Positions 25,472 to 35,619 of a DNA stretch of 64,000 nt are shown piece by piece. The position numbers were made by a program, and so were the translations under genes. Location of the stretch: assembly GCF_907163085.1 (NCBI RefSeq), contig NZ_CAJQTX010000004.1, positions 514,956 through 578,955 on the forward strand. Reading direction: 5' to 3'. Origin of the DNA: Candidatus Accumulibacter sp. ACC003. GTDB taxonomy: Bacteria; Pseudomonadota; Gammaproteobacteria; Burkholderiales; Rhodocyclaceae. Below the pieces are notes generated by a model, which was given only the letters and a program-made list of their open reading frames with translations, did not search any database and was not told where the DNA came from. How positions within the stretch are numbered: position 1 is the stretch's first letter; each line of letters begins with the position of its first letter.

Positions 25472-26854
25472 GTGATCAAGGTGTTCAATCATTGGTTTTA
25501 TCGGACAACCATTGCCCGGGTCGCGATCGATCTGATGTTCCCGGTTCTCTGTGTGATCCTTGCCGCGATCTGGATCGGCCGTGGAGGCCATCTGGCGCTC
25601 GAGAAAGCGGCTTTCTACGCGGTGATTTTCGCGCTGGCGACGATCGTCTTCAGCGCCTGGCTGGGTATCTATCAACGCGTTCACAGCCGCACTCGGGCCG
25701 AGACCCGGGCACGCGCCGTGTTGGCCCTGTACCTGGCGATTCCGCTCGCTTATGTCGTCTTCGCGCTGCTGTCGGTCGCCGAGGTGGATCGGGATTTCAT
25801 GTTGCTGTCCGGCCTGGCGGCGCTTTTTGCGACGCTGGTTCACCGTGTCCATTCGGCGCACAGCCGTACCGGTCAGTTGCTCAGCCATCGGGTGCTGGTC
25901 TTTGGTGCCGGCGAGGAGGCGGAAAACGTCGGGCGCGTGCTGCGCAAGTCGGATCCGGATATCCACATCGTCGGCTTTTATCCCAGCCCGACCGACGGCG
26001 AGATCGTCGTCCCGGCGCAGGTCGTCCTGCCGAGTGATCGCTCGCTGTCGGACACCGCGCATGCTCTGAAAGTCGATGAGATCATCGTCGCCGTCCGCGA
26101 ACGCCGCGGTGGTGCGCTGCCCCTGCGCGAACTCCTGGACTGCAAGCTGTCCGGCGTCAAGGTTCTCGACCTGGCCAGCTATTTCGAACGTGCTCTTGGC
26201 CAGATTCGTATCGATTCACTACGCGTCAGCTGGCTGATTTTTGGCGATGGCTTCCGGCAGAGCTGGCGGCGGACAAGCGTCAAGCGGCTGTTCGATATCC
26301 TTGCCGCATCGGTCCTGTTGCTTCTGGCGCTGCCAGTGATGCTGATTACCGCAATCCTGATTGTTATCGAGGATGGTTTTCCGGTCTTCTACCGGCAGGA
26401 GCGCGTTGGCCTCGACGGTCGCTTGTTCAATGTCATCAAGTTTCGCAGCATGCGTAACGACGCCGAAAGCGACGGCCGCCCACGCTGGGCAACGGCTAAC
26501 GACGATCGCGTGACGCGCGTCGGAAGAATCCTCCGCAAACTGCGTATCGACGAGTTGCCGCAGTTGTATAGCGTCCTGACCGGCGATATGAGCCTGGTCG
26601 GACCGCGGCCGGAGCGCCCGTATTTTGTCGATCACCTGACGCGTGACGTGCCCTTCTACGCCGTGCGCCACAGCGTCAAACCGGGTGTGACCGGTTGGGC
26701 GCAGGTCAGTTATCACTACGGTTCGTCGGTCGACGATTCGATCCAGAAGCTGCAGTACGATCTGTACTATGTCAAGAACCATAGCCTGTTCCTGGATATC
26801 GTGATCCTCTTCCAGACGGTCGGTGTCGTATTGACGGGAAAAGGCGCCCAGTGA
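25472..26854 (+). CDS. EPS glycosyltransferase of the PEP-CTERM/XrtA system (EpsB type)
   Basis: 460 residues from a GTG at 25472. Several N-terminal membrane helices and a nucleotide-binding-like middle (HRVLVFGAGEEAENVGRVLRKS) precede one more helix (ILAASVLLLLALPVMLITAILIV) and the bacterial sugar transferase domain: PVFYRQERVGLDGRLFNVIKFRSMRND, RKLRIDELPQLYSVLTGDMSLVGPRPERP, GWAQVSYHYG. It transfers a sugar phosphate to undecaprenyl phosphate, starting the EPS repeat unit. The family is the polyprenyl glycosyl-phosphotransferase found with prsK, prsR and prsT. Confidence 0.92.
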   Translation: MIKVFNHWFYRTTIARVAIDLMFPVLCVILAAIWIGRGGHLALEKAAFYAVIFALATIVFSAWLGIYQRVHSRTRAETRARAVLALYLAIPLAYVVFALLSVAEVDRDFMLLSGLAALFATLVHRVHSAHSRTGQLLSHRVLVFGAGEEAENVGRVLRKSDPDIHIVGFYPSPTDGEIVVPAQVVLPSDRSLSDTAHALKVDEIIVAVRERRGGALPLRELLDCKLSGVKVLDLASYFERALGQIRIDSLRVSWLIFGDGFRQSWRRTSVKRLFDILAASVLLLLALPVMLITAILIVIEDGFPVFYRQERVGLDGRLFNVIKFRSMRNDAESDGRPRWATANDDRVTRVGRILRKLRIDELPQLYSVLTGDMSLVGPRPERPYFVDHLTRDVPFYAVRHSVKPGVTGWAQVSYHYGSSVDDSIQKLQYDLYYVKNHSLFLDIVILFQTVGVVLTGKGAQ

Positions 26855-26916
26855 CGCTGTCGCGGTAGCGTGCGGGGCGTTGGCTGGTGTCGATTATCAG
26901 AGGAGCGTAGATCGTA

Positions 26917-29028
26917 ATGGACCGCAACATGGCACTTGTTTCCGCCTGGAGTTACGGCCTGGCCGGCGTGCTGGCTGCCATGCTGGCGCTCTACCTGGCG
27001 TCGGGTTGGCGGGCGGGCGGGCGCAGTCGCGCGATGTTCCTGGCCGTTGCCCTCTGTGCGCTGTGGGCAATGCTGGGGATGGCGTTCGCGCTCACCGGTC
27101 AGCTGATCTTCTATGCTGGCAGCTTGTTGGCCGACGCACTGCGCTTCGGCGGCTGGTATCTCTTCCTGCTCGTCCTGATGAAGCCGCAGGTCCCCGATGG
27201 CGAGCGTTCGACGGAGTCCTTCGGGTGGTTTACCGCGCTCGCCGTGTTGTTGTCGCTGGGCGGTTTCGGCTCGCAGCTTCTGGTCGTCTTCGGCATCGAT
27301 TTCCCGCTGCCGCCGCAGCGCGTGGCCTTGTTTGCCTCGCTGGCGATGAGTGTCTTCGGTCTGCTACTGCTCGAACAACTGTTCCGCCGGGTGTCGCCTG
27401 ATTTCCGCTGGAGCATCAAGCCCCTGTGCCTCGGGCTCGGCGGCGCTTTCCTGTTCGATATGTACCTGTATTCCGATGCCCTGTTGTTCAACCGGCTCGA
27501 CCTTGACGCTTTCAGTATCCGCGGTTTTGCGCACGCGGTGAGCTTGCCGCTGGTGGCCTTGTCGGCGATCCGCAGCCATGACTGGAAGCGCCGACTGGTG
27601 ATGTCGCAGCGCGCCGCGCTGCAGTCCGCGACGCTGGTGATCGTCGGCGCGTATTTGATTTTCATGGCTTCCGCCGGCTACTACGTGCGTTTCTTTGGCG
27701 GCGAATGGGGGCGGGCTCTGCAACTCGCGCTACTCTTTGCGGCCTTGTTGGTGCTTGTCGCGCTGACTTTTTCGGGTTCGATGCGGGCGCGCTTGCGGGT
27801 CCTGGTTGGCAAGCATTTCTTCAGCTACCGCTATGACTATCGTGAGGAATGGCTGCGCTTCACGCAGACGCTGGCCTCACAGGATGGCTTCTCGGACATG
27901 GGGCGCCACGCCGTACGCGGCCTGGCCGACATGGTCGAGAGTCCGGGCGGGGCGCTGTGGTTGAAAGATCCCTCGGGTCGTTTTTTTGCCCAGGCCGCGT
28001 GCTGGAACATGCCGGTATCGGCGGCCACCGAGGAAGATGGCAGTTCCTTGTGCAAGTTTCTGCTGGAGAGCGGCTGGGTGATCAACCTCGAAGAGTATCG
28101 GTCCCTGCCACGGCGCTACGACGGGCTCGCTTTGCCGTCCTGGCTGGTCGAGGTGCCGAACGCCTGGCTGGTTGTTCCCTTGACCACCGGCAACGAATTG
28201 ATCGCCTTCGTCGTGCTGGCCACGGCGCGCGCCAGAATCGACGTGAATTGGGAGGTGAACGATCTCCTGAAGACCGCCGCTCGCCAGGCCGGTGCTTTTC
28301 TCGGTCAGATGCAGGGCAGCGAGGCATTGCTCGAAGTCCGCAAGTTCGACTCGTTCAACCGCATGTCGGCGTTTGTCGTGCATGACCTCAAGAACATCGT
28401 CGCGCAGCTGTCGCTGATGCTCAAGAACGCCGAGCGCCATCGCGACAATCCCGAGTTTCAGAAGGACATGCTGATGACCGTCGAGAACTCGGTCGAGCGG
28501 ATGCGACAGCTGATGTTGCAACTCCGCGAAGGCGCGACGCCGCTGGATGGTCCGCGCGGCATCGAGCTGGCCGATGCCGTGCGGCGTATTCAGACCGCCA
28601 AGTCGGGCCAGGGACGCAAGGTCGAAGTGACGATCGAGGAAAGACTGGTTGCGCGCGGCCACGAGGATCGGATCGAGCGGGTGATCGGCCATCTGGTGCA
28701 GAACGCGCTGGAGGCAACGGAAGCGGGCGGTCGCGTGTGGGTGAGGATCGCCCGGCAGGGAAACAACGCGCTGGTCGAGGTCGGCGACACCGGCCACGGA
28801 ATGAGCCCCGAGTTCGTCCGCGAGCGGCTGTTCAAGCCCTTTCAGACGACCAAGCCGACGGGCATGGGAATCGGCGCCTACGAGAGCTTCCAGTACGTCA
28901 ATGAGTTGGGCGGCAAGCTGTCGGTCGACAGCGCTGTCGATGCCGGAACGCAGGTGAACCTGCTTTTGCCACTGTTCGACACGAGCGCGGGAATCGCTGC
29001 CGCTGCTGCTCCGAAGGAGTTGGAATGA
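26917..29028 (+). CDS. prsK: Histidine kinase PrsK
   Basis: 703 residues. Eight or so N-terminal membrane helices are followed by a GAF-like domain (about 330-460) and the kinase core. The phosphoacceptor is H489 in VVHDLKNIVAQLSLML, the HDLKN form typical of PrsK. The ATP-binding part includes LVQNALEATEAGGRVW, VGDTGHGMSPEFV and KPTGMGIGAYESFQYV. It is the sensor of the PEP-CTERM/exosortase system and pairs with PrsR, whose start overlaps its stop by ATGA. Confidence 0.94.
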   Translation: MDRNMALVSAWSYGLAGVLAAMLALYLASGWRAGGRSRAMFLAVALCALWAMLGMAFALTGQLIFYAGSLLADALRFGGWYLFLLVLMKPQVPDGERSTESFGWFTALAVLLSLGGFGSQLLVVFGIDFPLPPQRVALFASLAMSVFGLLLLEQLFRRVSPDFRWSIKPLCLGLGGAFLFDMYLYSDALLFNRLDLDAFSIRGFAHAVSLPLVALSAIRSHDWKRRLVMSQRAALQSATLVIVGAYLIFMASAGYYVRFFGGEWGRALQLALLFAALLVLVALTFSGSMRARLRVLVGKHFFSYRYDYREEWLRFTQTLASQDGFSDMGRHAVRGLADMVESPGGALWLKDPSGRFFAQAACWNMPVSAATEEDGSSLCKFLLESGWVINLEEYRSLPRRYDGLALPSWLVEVPNAWLVVPLTTGNELIAFVVLATARARIDVNWEVNDLLKTAARQAGAFLGQMQGSEALLEVRKFDSFNRMSAFVVHDLKNIVAQLSLMLKNAERHRDNPEFQKDMLMTVENSVERMRQLMLQLREGATPLDGPRGIELADAVRRIQTAKSGQGRKVEVTIEERLVARGHEDRIERVIGHLVQNALEATEAGGRVWVRIARQGNNALVEVGDTGHGMSPEFVRERLFKPFQTTKPTGMGIGAYESFQYVNELGGKLSVDSAVDAGTQVNLLLPLFDTSAGIAAAAAPKELE

Positions 29029-30386
29029 GTTCCGAGAAGTTGCCGCATTTGCTGATCGTCGAAGACGACCCGGCGCTGCAGAAACAGATCCGCTGGGCGT
29101 TCGACCAGTACGAAGCGCTGACTGCCGACGATCGCGAGAGCGCGCTGGCGCAGATTCGCCGCTACCAACCGCCGGTGGTGACCATGGATCTCGGTTTGCC
29201 GCCCGATGCCGATTCGGTCTCGGAAGGCTTCCGGCTGCTTGAAGAGATCCTGAATTTGGCACCGGACACCAAGGTTATTGTTCTGACCGGCCAGAATGAT
29301 CGGACCAATGCCTTGCGCGCCATTTCCCTCGGCGCCTACGATTTCTTCGCCAAGCCCTTCGAAATCGAGATGCTCGGCTTGACCATCGAACGTGCCTATC
29401 GTCTCTATGAATTGCAGCAGGAGAACCGGCGGCTGCAGTCGATGCAGCAGCCCGATGTGTTGTCTGGCCTGCTGACTCGCGATCCGGAGTTGTTGCGCGT
29501 TTGTCGAACGATCGAAAAGGTTGCCGTCAGCGATGCGACAGTGCTGCTGCTTGGTGAGAGCGGTACCGGCAAGGAAGTTCTGGCGCGGGCCGTGCATAAC
29601 GCGTCGCCGCGGCGCCGTGAGCGCTTCGTCGCGATCAACTGTGCGGCGATCCCGGAGAATTTGCTGGAAAGCGAGCTTTTTGGTTACGAGAAGGGCGCCT
29701 TTACCGGTGCTGCCAAGACGACTACGGGGAAGATCGAGACCGCCAACGGCGGCACCTTGATGCTCGACGAGATCGGCGATCTGCCGCATTCGCTGCAAGC
29801 CAAGTTGCTGCGTTTTCTGCAGGAACGGGTGATCGAGCGGATCGGTGGGCGGCAAGAGATCCCGGTCAACGTACGCATCGTCTGCGCGACGCACCAGGAT
29901 CTCAAGTCGCTGATCGCCGAGGGGCGCTTCCGCGAGGATTTGTACTATCGCCTGGCTGAAATTGTGGTAAACATTCCGCCCTTACGCGCTCGCTCAGGCG
30001 ATGCCACTTTGCTGGCGCACGCCTTCGTCAGGCGTTTCTCGGACGAACAGAATCGCGGCGCGATGACGCTGCGCGAAGATGCTTTGCGGGCGATCGAGTT
30101 GCACCCCTGGCCAGGTAACGTGCGCGAGCTCGAAAACTGCATCAAACGCGCGGTGATCATGGCCGATGGCAATCAGATCACGGCCGACGACATTGGCCTG
30201 GCGGCTGGCGACGCGAAACGCGACGCGGTGCTGTTGGATCTGCGACAGGCTCGTGACGACGCCGAAAGGCGGGTGATCATTACCGCCTTGGCGCACGCCG
30301 ATGGAAACGTCGTTCGGGCGGCCGAATTGATTGGCGTCAGCCGCCCGACACTCTACGACCTGATGCATCGATTTGGACTGAAGTAG
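29025..30386 (+). CDS. prsR: Sigma-54 dependent response regulator PrsR
   Basis: 453 residues, NtrC type. The receiver domain has the phosphorylation site D55 (VTMDLGLPPDA). The AAA+ domain carries GESGTGKEVLARAVH, the sigma-54 contact loop GAFTGA at 224-229, and the Walker B MLDEIGDLP. The Fis-type helix-turn-helix ends the protein (VRAAELIGVSRPTLYDLMHRFG). It should activate sigma-54 promoters of EPS and PEP-CTERM protein genes on a signal from PrsK. Confidence 0.95.
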   Translation: MSSEKLPHLLIVEDDPALQKQIRWAFDQYEALTADDRESALAQIRRYQPPVVTMDLGLPPDADSVSEGFRLLEEILNLAPDTKVIVLTGQNDRTNALRAISLGAYDFFAKPFEIEMLGLTIERAYRLYELQQENRRLQSMQQPDVLSGLLTRDPELLRVCRTIEKVAVSDATVLLLGESGTGKEVLARAVHNASPRRRERFVAINCAAIPENLLESELFGYEKGAFTGAAKTTTGKIETANGGTLMLDEIGDLPHSLQAKLLRFLQERVIERIGGRQEIPVNVRIVCATHQDLKSLIAEGRFREDLYYRLAEIVVNIPPLRARSGDATLLAHAFVRRFSDEQNRGAMTLREDALRAIELHPWPGNVRELENCIKRAVIMADGNQITADDIGLAAGDAKRDAVLLDLRQARDDAERRVIITALAHADGNVVRAAELIGVSRPTLYDLMHRFGLK

Positions 30387-30427
30387 CGGTTTTTGCTAGT
30401 CAACTTTTCCGTTCCGTGGGGACCCTC

Positions 30428-33223
30428 ATGAATACTCGTAACTCGATTCACTTGCTGCGCAAAGCGACTGTCTCCGGTCTGCTGGCCGCTCTGCTGCTGG
30501 TTGGCTGTAGCGGCGAAAAGCCCGAAGCCATGCTGGCATCGGCCAAAGACTACCTGGCCAAGCACGACCACAAGGCGGCTACCATTCAGTTGAAGAATGC
30601 CTTGCAACAGCAACCCGACCTGGCCGAGGCGCGTGTTCTGCTTGGCCAGGCGCTACTCGAAGCGGGCGACCCGGTCGGCGCTGAAGTCGAGTTGCGCAAG
30701 GCTCAGAGCTTGAAGTCTCCTGCCGATCAGGTGATCCCGCCCCTGGCCCGCGCCATGCTGGCGCTGGGTCAGGTACAGAAAGTGACCGACGACCTGGCCA
30801 AGTCCGAGCTGTCGACGCCGGCGGCGATCGCCGATCTCAAAACCTCGCTTGCGCAAGCCTATCTGATGCAAGGCAAGGCCGAGCTGGCTGATGCCGCCTA
30901 TGTCGCGGCCCTGGCGGCGCAGCCGGATTACCCGCCGGCGCTGATCGGCCAGGCAACGGTGAGCGCCAGCAAGGGTGATTTCCCCGGCGCGCTGGCCTTG
31001 CTCGACGCGGTAATCGCGAAATCGCCCAAGCAGCAAGACGCCTGGCAGCTCAAAGGCAACGTCTTGGCGGCCCAAGGTGACGCTGCTGGCGCCCTGCTGG
31101 CGTATCGGCAGGCGCTGGAAGTCAAGCCAAATTTTGTCCCTGCGCACGCGGCAGCGATCAAGATCCTGCTGGCCCAGGGCAAGCTGGACGAGGCCGCAAC
31201 GCAGCTCGGCGCGCTGCAGAAGATCGCCGCCAATCACCCCCAGACCTACTACTTGCGGGCGACGCTGGCGTATCAACAGAAAGACTACCCGGCCGCCCAG
31301 GAAGCCATTCTGCAGTTGCTGAAGCTTGCTCCGGACAGCCCGCTCGGCTTGCAGTTGGCTGGGCTTATCGAGTACGAACTGAAGGCCTACCCGCAGGCCG
31401 AGGCCTACCTGCTCAAGGCGCTTGCCAAGACGCCGCCGCTCGGCGTTGCCCGCCGCGTCCTGATCGCCAGCTACCTGCGCAACGCGCAGCCGGCCAAGGC
31501 CCTGAGCACCCTCGAACCGGTACTCGACAAAATCGCCAAGGACTCGAACATGCTGGCGCTCGCCGGCCAGGTCTATCTGCAGAACGGCGACGTCGAGAAG
31601 AGCGGCGAGTACTTTGCCAAGGCCGCCGCGCTGGACCCACAGAATGTCGGGAAGAAGACTTCGCTGGCATTGGTCAATCTGGCCACTGGCGACAGTGACG
31701 TCGCGCTTCGCGACCTGGAGGAGGTGGCGGCAGTCGATCCCGGTAATCAGGCCGATCTGGCTCTGATCGCGACGCATTTGCAGCGTCGCGATTTTGACAA
31801 GGCGCTCAAGGCGATCGCCGCTTTGGAGAAAAAACAACCCGACAACCCACTGATCCATAACCTGCGCGGCTCCGCGCAGCTTGGCAAGAAAGATGTCGGC
31901 GGCGCGCGCAAGAGCTTTGAGAAAGCGCTGTCGCTGGACCCGCTCTACTTTCCGGCGACCGCCAATCTGGCCAATCTGGATATGTACGAGAAGAAGCCCG
32001 AGGAAGCCAGAAAGCGTTTCGAGACGCTGCTGGTGAAGGATCCCAAGAACGTGCAGGCCTTGCTGGCGCTCGCCCAGATGAGCGCCAGAGCCGGTGGCTC
32101 GACCGAAGAAGTGGCTAGTCTGATCAAGCGCGCGGTGGTCGCCGATCCGACAGCACCGGCGCCGCGTCTGGCCTTGATCGGCCTTTATCTGGGCAAAAAA
32201 GACGTCAAGAGTGCGCTCTCCGCTGCCCAGGAGGCCGTTGCTGCGATGCCTGATCGGGCAGAGATTCTCGATGCCGCAGGACGCACCCAGCAGGCCGCCG
32301 GCGACTACAACCAAGCGTTGGCGACTTACGGCAAGATGGTCGCGCTGCAACCCGAAAATCCCTTGCCGTACTTGCGTATGGCCGAGGTCGAAGTCTCGGC
32401 CGAGAACAAGCCGGCGGCACTCGAGAGTCTGCACAAAGCACTGAAGATCAAGCCGGATTCGCTCGAAGCGCAACGCGGAATCATGATGCTTGAAATCAAT
32501 GCCGGGCGCTTCCCAGAGGCGCTCGCCGTCGCTCGCGAGGTGCAGAAACAGCGGCCCAAGGAGATCATCGGCTACGTTTTCGAGGGCGACGCCTACGTCG
32601 CCAAGAAGTCCTGGAGCGAAGCCGAGGCCGCTTACCGTGCCGGCCTCAAGGCAGTTCCCGGGGCGAGTGAGCTGGCGATCAAGGTGTACGCCGTGCTGAC
32701 CGCCGGCGGCAACGCCGGTGCCGCCGACAAATTCGGTGACAGTTGGCTGAAGGCCAACCCCAAGGACGGGCGTTTCCGTCTCTATATGGCCGAGGTCGCG
32801 ACCGCCCGCAAGGACTATGCGGGTGCCGCCAAGGACTACCGCATCTTGCTCGAGATGGAGCCCAACACGCCGGCGCTGCTCAACAATCTGGCTTGGGTTG
32901 CCGGCCAGATGAAGGATCCGAAGGCGCTTGAATACGCCGAGAAGGCAAACAAGCTGGCGCCGAATCAACCGGCGCTGATGGATACCCTCGCCGTTCTGCT
33001 GATCGACAAGGGCGATAAGGACAATAGGGCGCGCGGCCTCGAGCTGCTCAAGAAAGCTCTGGAAATCGCTCCGGAGGCGTCGCAGATTCGTCTCAACTAC
33101 GCCAAAGGCCTGATCGCCGCCGCTCAGAAGAGCGAGGCCAGGAAGGAGCTCGAGCAGCTGGCGGCGCTGGGCGACAAGTTCCCGGCGCAGGCTGAAGTTG
33201 CAAGCCTGCTCAAAGGGCTGTAG
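30428..33223 (+). CDS. prsT: TPR lipoprotein PrsT
   Basis: 931 residues from the ATG at 30428. The lipobox LLLVGC is preceded by a hydrophobic leader. The whole mature chain is made of tetratricopeptide repeats from about residue 35 to the end (for example AKDYLAKHDHKAATIQLKNALQ, LLNNLAWVAGQMKDPKALEYAEKANKLAPNQP cited only in part). It matches PrsT of the PEP-CTERM system in length and design, and probably acts as a scaffold for EPS assembly or export at the outer membrane. It is 41 bases after prsR. Confidence 0.92.
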   Translation: MNTRNSIHLLRKATVSGLLAALLLVGCSGEKPEAMLASAKDYLAKHDHKAATIQLKNALQQQPDLAEARVLLGQALLEAGDPVGAEVELRKAQSLKSPADQVIPPLARAMLALGQVQKVTDDLAKSELSTPAAIADLKTSLAQAYLMQGKAELADAAYVAALAAQPDYPPALIGQATVSASKGDFPGALALLDAVIAKSPKQQDAWQLKGNVLAAQGDAAGALLAYRQALEVKPNFVPAHAAAIKILLAQGKLDEAATQLGALQKIAANHPQTYYLRATLAYQQKDYPAAQEAILQLLKLAPDSPLGLQLAGLIEYELKAYPQAEAYLLKALAKTPPLGVARRVLIASYLRNAQPAKALSTLEPVLDKIAKDSNMLALAGQVYLQNGDVEKSGEYFAKAAALDPQNVGKKTSLALVNLATGDSDVALRDLEEVAAVDPGNQADLALIATHLQRRDFDKALKAIAALEKKQPDNPLIHNLRGSAQLGKKDVGGARKSFEKALSLDPLYFPATANLANLDMYEKKPEEARKRFETLLVKDPKNVQALLALAQMSARAGGSTEEVASLIKRAVVADPTAPAPRLALIGLYLGKKDVKSALSAAQEAVAAMPDRAEILDAAGRTQQAAGDYNQALATYGKMVALQPENPLPYLRMAEVEVSAENKPAALESLHKALKIKPDSLEAQRGIMMLEINAGRFPEALAVAREVQKQRPKEIIGYVFEGDAYVAKKSWSEAEAAYRAGLKAVPGASELAIKVYAVLTAGGNAGAADKFGDSWLKANPKDGRFRLYMAEVATARKDYAGAAKDYRILLEMEPNTPALLNNLAWVAGQMKDPKALEYAEKANKLAPNQPALMDTLAVLLIDKGDKDNRARGLELLKKALEIAPEASQIRLNYAKGLIAAAQKSEARKELEQLAALGDKFPAQAEVASLLKGL

Positions 33224-33271
33224 AAATCCCTTGTACTTGACAAGAAATTACTTTCGGAGGATCAGGAGTTC

Positions 33272-34552
33272 ATGACTATTATTGCTGTGGTGGGTTTGGG
33301 TTACGTCGGTTTGCCGCTTGCTGTCGAGTTCGGCAAGAGGCGCCGGACGATCGGTTTCGACCTGTCGGCGAGCAAGATTGCGCAGTATCGTCAGTACGTC
33401 GATCCGACCGGCGAGGTCAGCAGCGCCGACCTGCAGGCCGCTATCCATCTGGAAGTGGGTACCGATCCGGCGGCGCTGGCCGAGGCCGACTTCGTGATCG
33501 TCGCCGTGCCGACGCCGGTGGACCAGGCGCATCAGCCCGATTTCGGACCCTTGATTGGCTCGTCGGAAGCGGTCGGCAAGAACCTCAAGCGTGGCGCAAC
33601 CGTCGTTTTCGAATCGACGGTCTACCCCGGCGCCACCGAAGAGGTCTGCATTCCGATCATCGAGAAGCATTCCGGCATGAAGTGGCAGAAGGACTTCTTT
33701 GTCGGTTACTCGCCCGAGCGGATCAACCCCGGCGACAAGGAGCGGACGCTGACCAAGATCGTCAAGGTGGTTTCCGGCGATAGCCCGGAAACGCTGGCGC
33801 GCGTCCGGCAGGTCTACGAGGAGGTGATCACCGCTGGCGTCTATCCGGCGTCGAGCATCAAGGTTGCCGAGGCCGCCAAGGTCATCGAAAACACCCAGCG
33901 CGATCTGAACATCGCGCTGATGAACGAGCTGGCGATCATTTTCGATCGCATCGGCATCGATACGCTCGAGGTGCTCGAAGCCGCTGGCAGTAAGTGGAAT
34001 TTTCTGCCTTTCCGGCCAGGTCTGGTCGGTGGCCACTGCATCGGCGTGGACCCCTACTACCTGACGCACAAGGCCGAAATGCTCGGTTATCACCCGCAGG
34101 TGATCAACGCCGGACGGCGGATCAACGACGGGATGGGAAAATTCATTGCCGAGCAGACGGTCAAGCACCTGATTCGCAATGGCTGGCAGGTCAAGGGTGC
34201 GCCGATTATTGTCCTCGGTCTGACCTTCAAGGAGGATTGCCCGGACCTGCGCAACTCGCATGTCATCGATGTGATTCGTGAACTGGAATCGTACGGCGCG
34301 CAGGTGCTGGTCCATGAGCCCGTTGCCGATGCCGCTGAAGCAAGCCACGAGTACGGCGTCGAGCTGCGTAGCTGGGAACAATTGCCGCCAGCAGCGGCGA
34401 TCGTCGCTGCCGTCGCGCACCGCGAGTTCAAGGAGCGGCCCTTGGCCGATTATGTGGGCAAGTTGCAGGAGGGCGGCGTGCTGGCCGACGTCAAGGGAAT
34501 ATTCGACGCCGCGCAGCTGCGTTCGCAAGGGGTGACGGTGTGGCGCCTGTGA
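33272..34552 (+). CDS. UDP-N-acetylhexosamine dehydrogenase, TviB/WbpA type
   Basis: 426 residues. The NAD-binding site is [18 protein letters not shown], and the catalytic C256 lies in [47 protein letters not shown] closes the UDP-binding region. The closest type is Vi antigen TviB (VipA), which oxidises UDP-GlcNAc or UDP-GalNAc at C6. A good binding site (GGAGGATCAGGAG) precedes the ATG. Its partner epimerase follows with an overlap of 13 or 4 bases. Confidence 0.92.
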   Translation: MTIIAVVGLGYVGLPLAVEFGKRRRTIGFDLSASKIAQYRQYVDPTGEVSSADLQAAIHLEVGTDPAALAEADFVIVAVPTPVDQAHQPDFGPLIGSSEAVGKNLKRGATVVFESTVYPGATEEVCIPIIEKHSGMKWQKDFFVGYSPERINPGDKERTLTKIVKVVSGDSPETLARVRQVYEEVITAGVYPASSIKVAEAAKVIENTQRDLNIALMNELAIIFDRIGIDTLEVLEAAGSKWNFLPFRPGLVGGHCIGVDPYYLTHKAEMLGYHPQVINAGRRINDGMGKFIAEQTVKHLIRNGWQVKGAPIIVLGLTFKEDCPDLRNSHVIDVIRELESYGAQVLVHEPVADAAEASHEYGVELRSWEQLPPAAAIVAAVAHREFKERPLADYVGKLQEGGVLADVKGIFDAAQLRSQGVTVWRL

Positions 34553-35619
34553 GTTCCCGCACTGCCGACTCGCCAGCGTTCGCCGCGCTTGGCCGGCGTT
34601 TGCAGACGCAACCGGCACGCTGGCTGGTGACTGGCAGTGCCGGCTTCATCGGCTCGCATTTGGTGCAGGCTCTGCTCGGACTCGGCCAGAGCGTCGTCGG
34701 TCTGGACAATTTCGCCACCGGGCACCGGCGGAACATCGACGAGGTGCGCGCGCTGGTGGCTCCCGAGCAGTGGTTGCGGCATCGCTTCATCGAGGCCGAT
34801 ATCCGCGATCTCGATGCCTGCCACGATGCGTGTCGTGATGTCGATTTCGTACTGCATCAGGCGGCGCTGGGTTCGGTGCCGCGCTCGCTGGCCAATCCCG
34901 TGCTGACCAACAGCAGCAACGTCGATGGCTTTCTCAATATGCTGGTCGCGGCTCGCGATGCCGGCGTCAAGCGCTTCGTCTACGCCGCTTCGAGTTCGAC
35001 CTATGGTGATCATCAGGCGCTGCCCAAGGTCGAGGAGTGCATCGGTCGGCCGCTTTCGCCGTACGCGGTGACCAAGCTGGTCAATGAACTCTACGCCGAG
35101 GTCTTTGCACGCTGCTACGGTTTTCAGTCGATCGGTCTGCGCTATTTCAATGTTTTCGGCGCCCGCCAGGATCCGGAGGGAGCGTACGCCGCCGTGATTC
35201 CGCGCTGGACGCGGGCGCTGTTGCTCGGTGAGCAGGTGACGATCAACGGCGACGGCGAGACCAGCCGTGATTTCTGTTTCATTGACAATGCCGTGCAGGC
35301 CAACCTGCTGGCCGCGTGCAGTGACGACGCGGCGGCGGTCAACGAGGTTTACAACGTCGCCGTCGACGGTCGTACCTCGCTGAATCGTCTGTTCGCGATC
35401 CTGCGCGACACGCTCTCGGAAATTCACCCCGAAGTGAGTAGCGCGCAAGCCGTGTACGGCGATTTCCGCGCCGGCGACGTGCGCCATTCGCAGGCCGACA
35501 TCGGCAAGGCCAGGCGCTTGCTCGGCTATCAGCCGAGCCACCGGCTCGAAGAGGGCGTGCGCGCGGCGATGCCCTGGTACGTGTCACGATTCGCCGTCGC
35601 CGACGAGGTTCGCCGATGA
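34549..35619 (+). CDS. UDP-sugar C4 epimerase, TviC/WbpP type
   Basis: 356 residues if the GTG at 34549 (overlapping the previous stop as GTGA) is used; GTG 34540 would add three residues. An extended short-chain dehydrogenase: [31 protein letters not shown], catalytic Tyr and Lys in [28 protein letters not shown]. It converts UDP-GlcNAc(A) to UDP-GalNAc(A). With the preceding dehydrogenase it should supply a galactosaminuronic acid precursor for the EPS. Overlaps the next gene by 4 bases. Confidence 0.9.
   Translation: MSSRTADSPAFAALGRRLQTQPARWLVTGSAGFIGSHLVQALLGLGQSVVGLDNFATGHRRNIDEVRALVAPEQWLRHRFIEADIRDLDACHDACRDVDFVLHQAALGSVPRSLANPVLTNSSNVDGFLNMLVAARDAGVKRFVYAASSSTYGDHQALPKVEECIGRPLSPYAVTKLVNELYAEVFARCYGFQSIGLRYFNVFGARQDPEGAYAAVIPRWTRALLLGEQVTINGDGETSRDFCFIDNAVQANLLAACSDDAAAVNEVYNVAVDGRTSLNRLFAILRDTLSEIHPEVSSAQAVYGDFRAGDVRHSQADIGKARRLLGYQPSHRLEEGVRAAMPWYVSRFAVADEVRR

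Noticed and set aside
30653-32968. 771-codon open frame antisense to prsT
   Set aside because: Mirrors the codon structure of the TPR gene; repeats rich in Leu and Ala give long open antisense frames. No ribosome binding site or domain.
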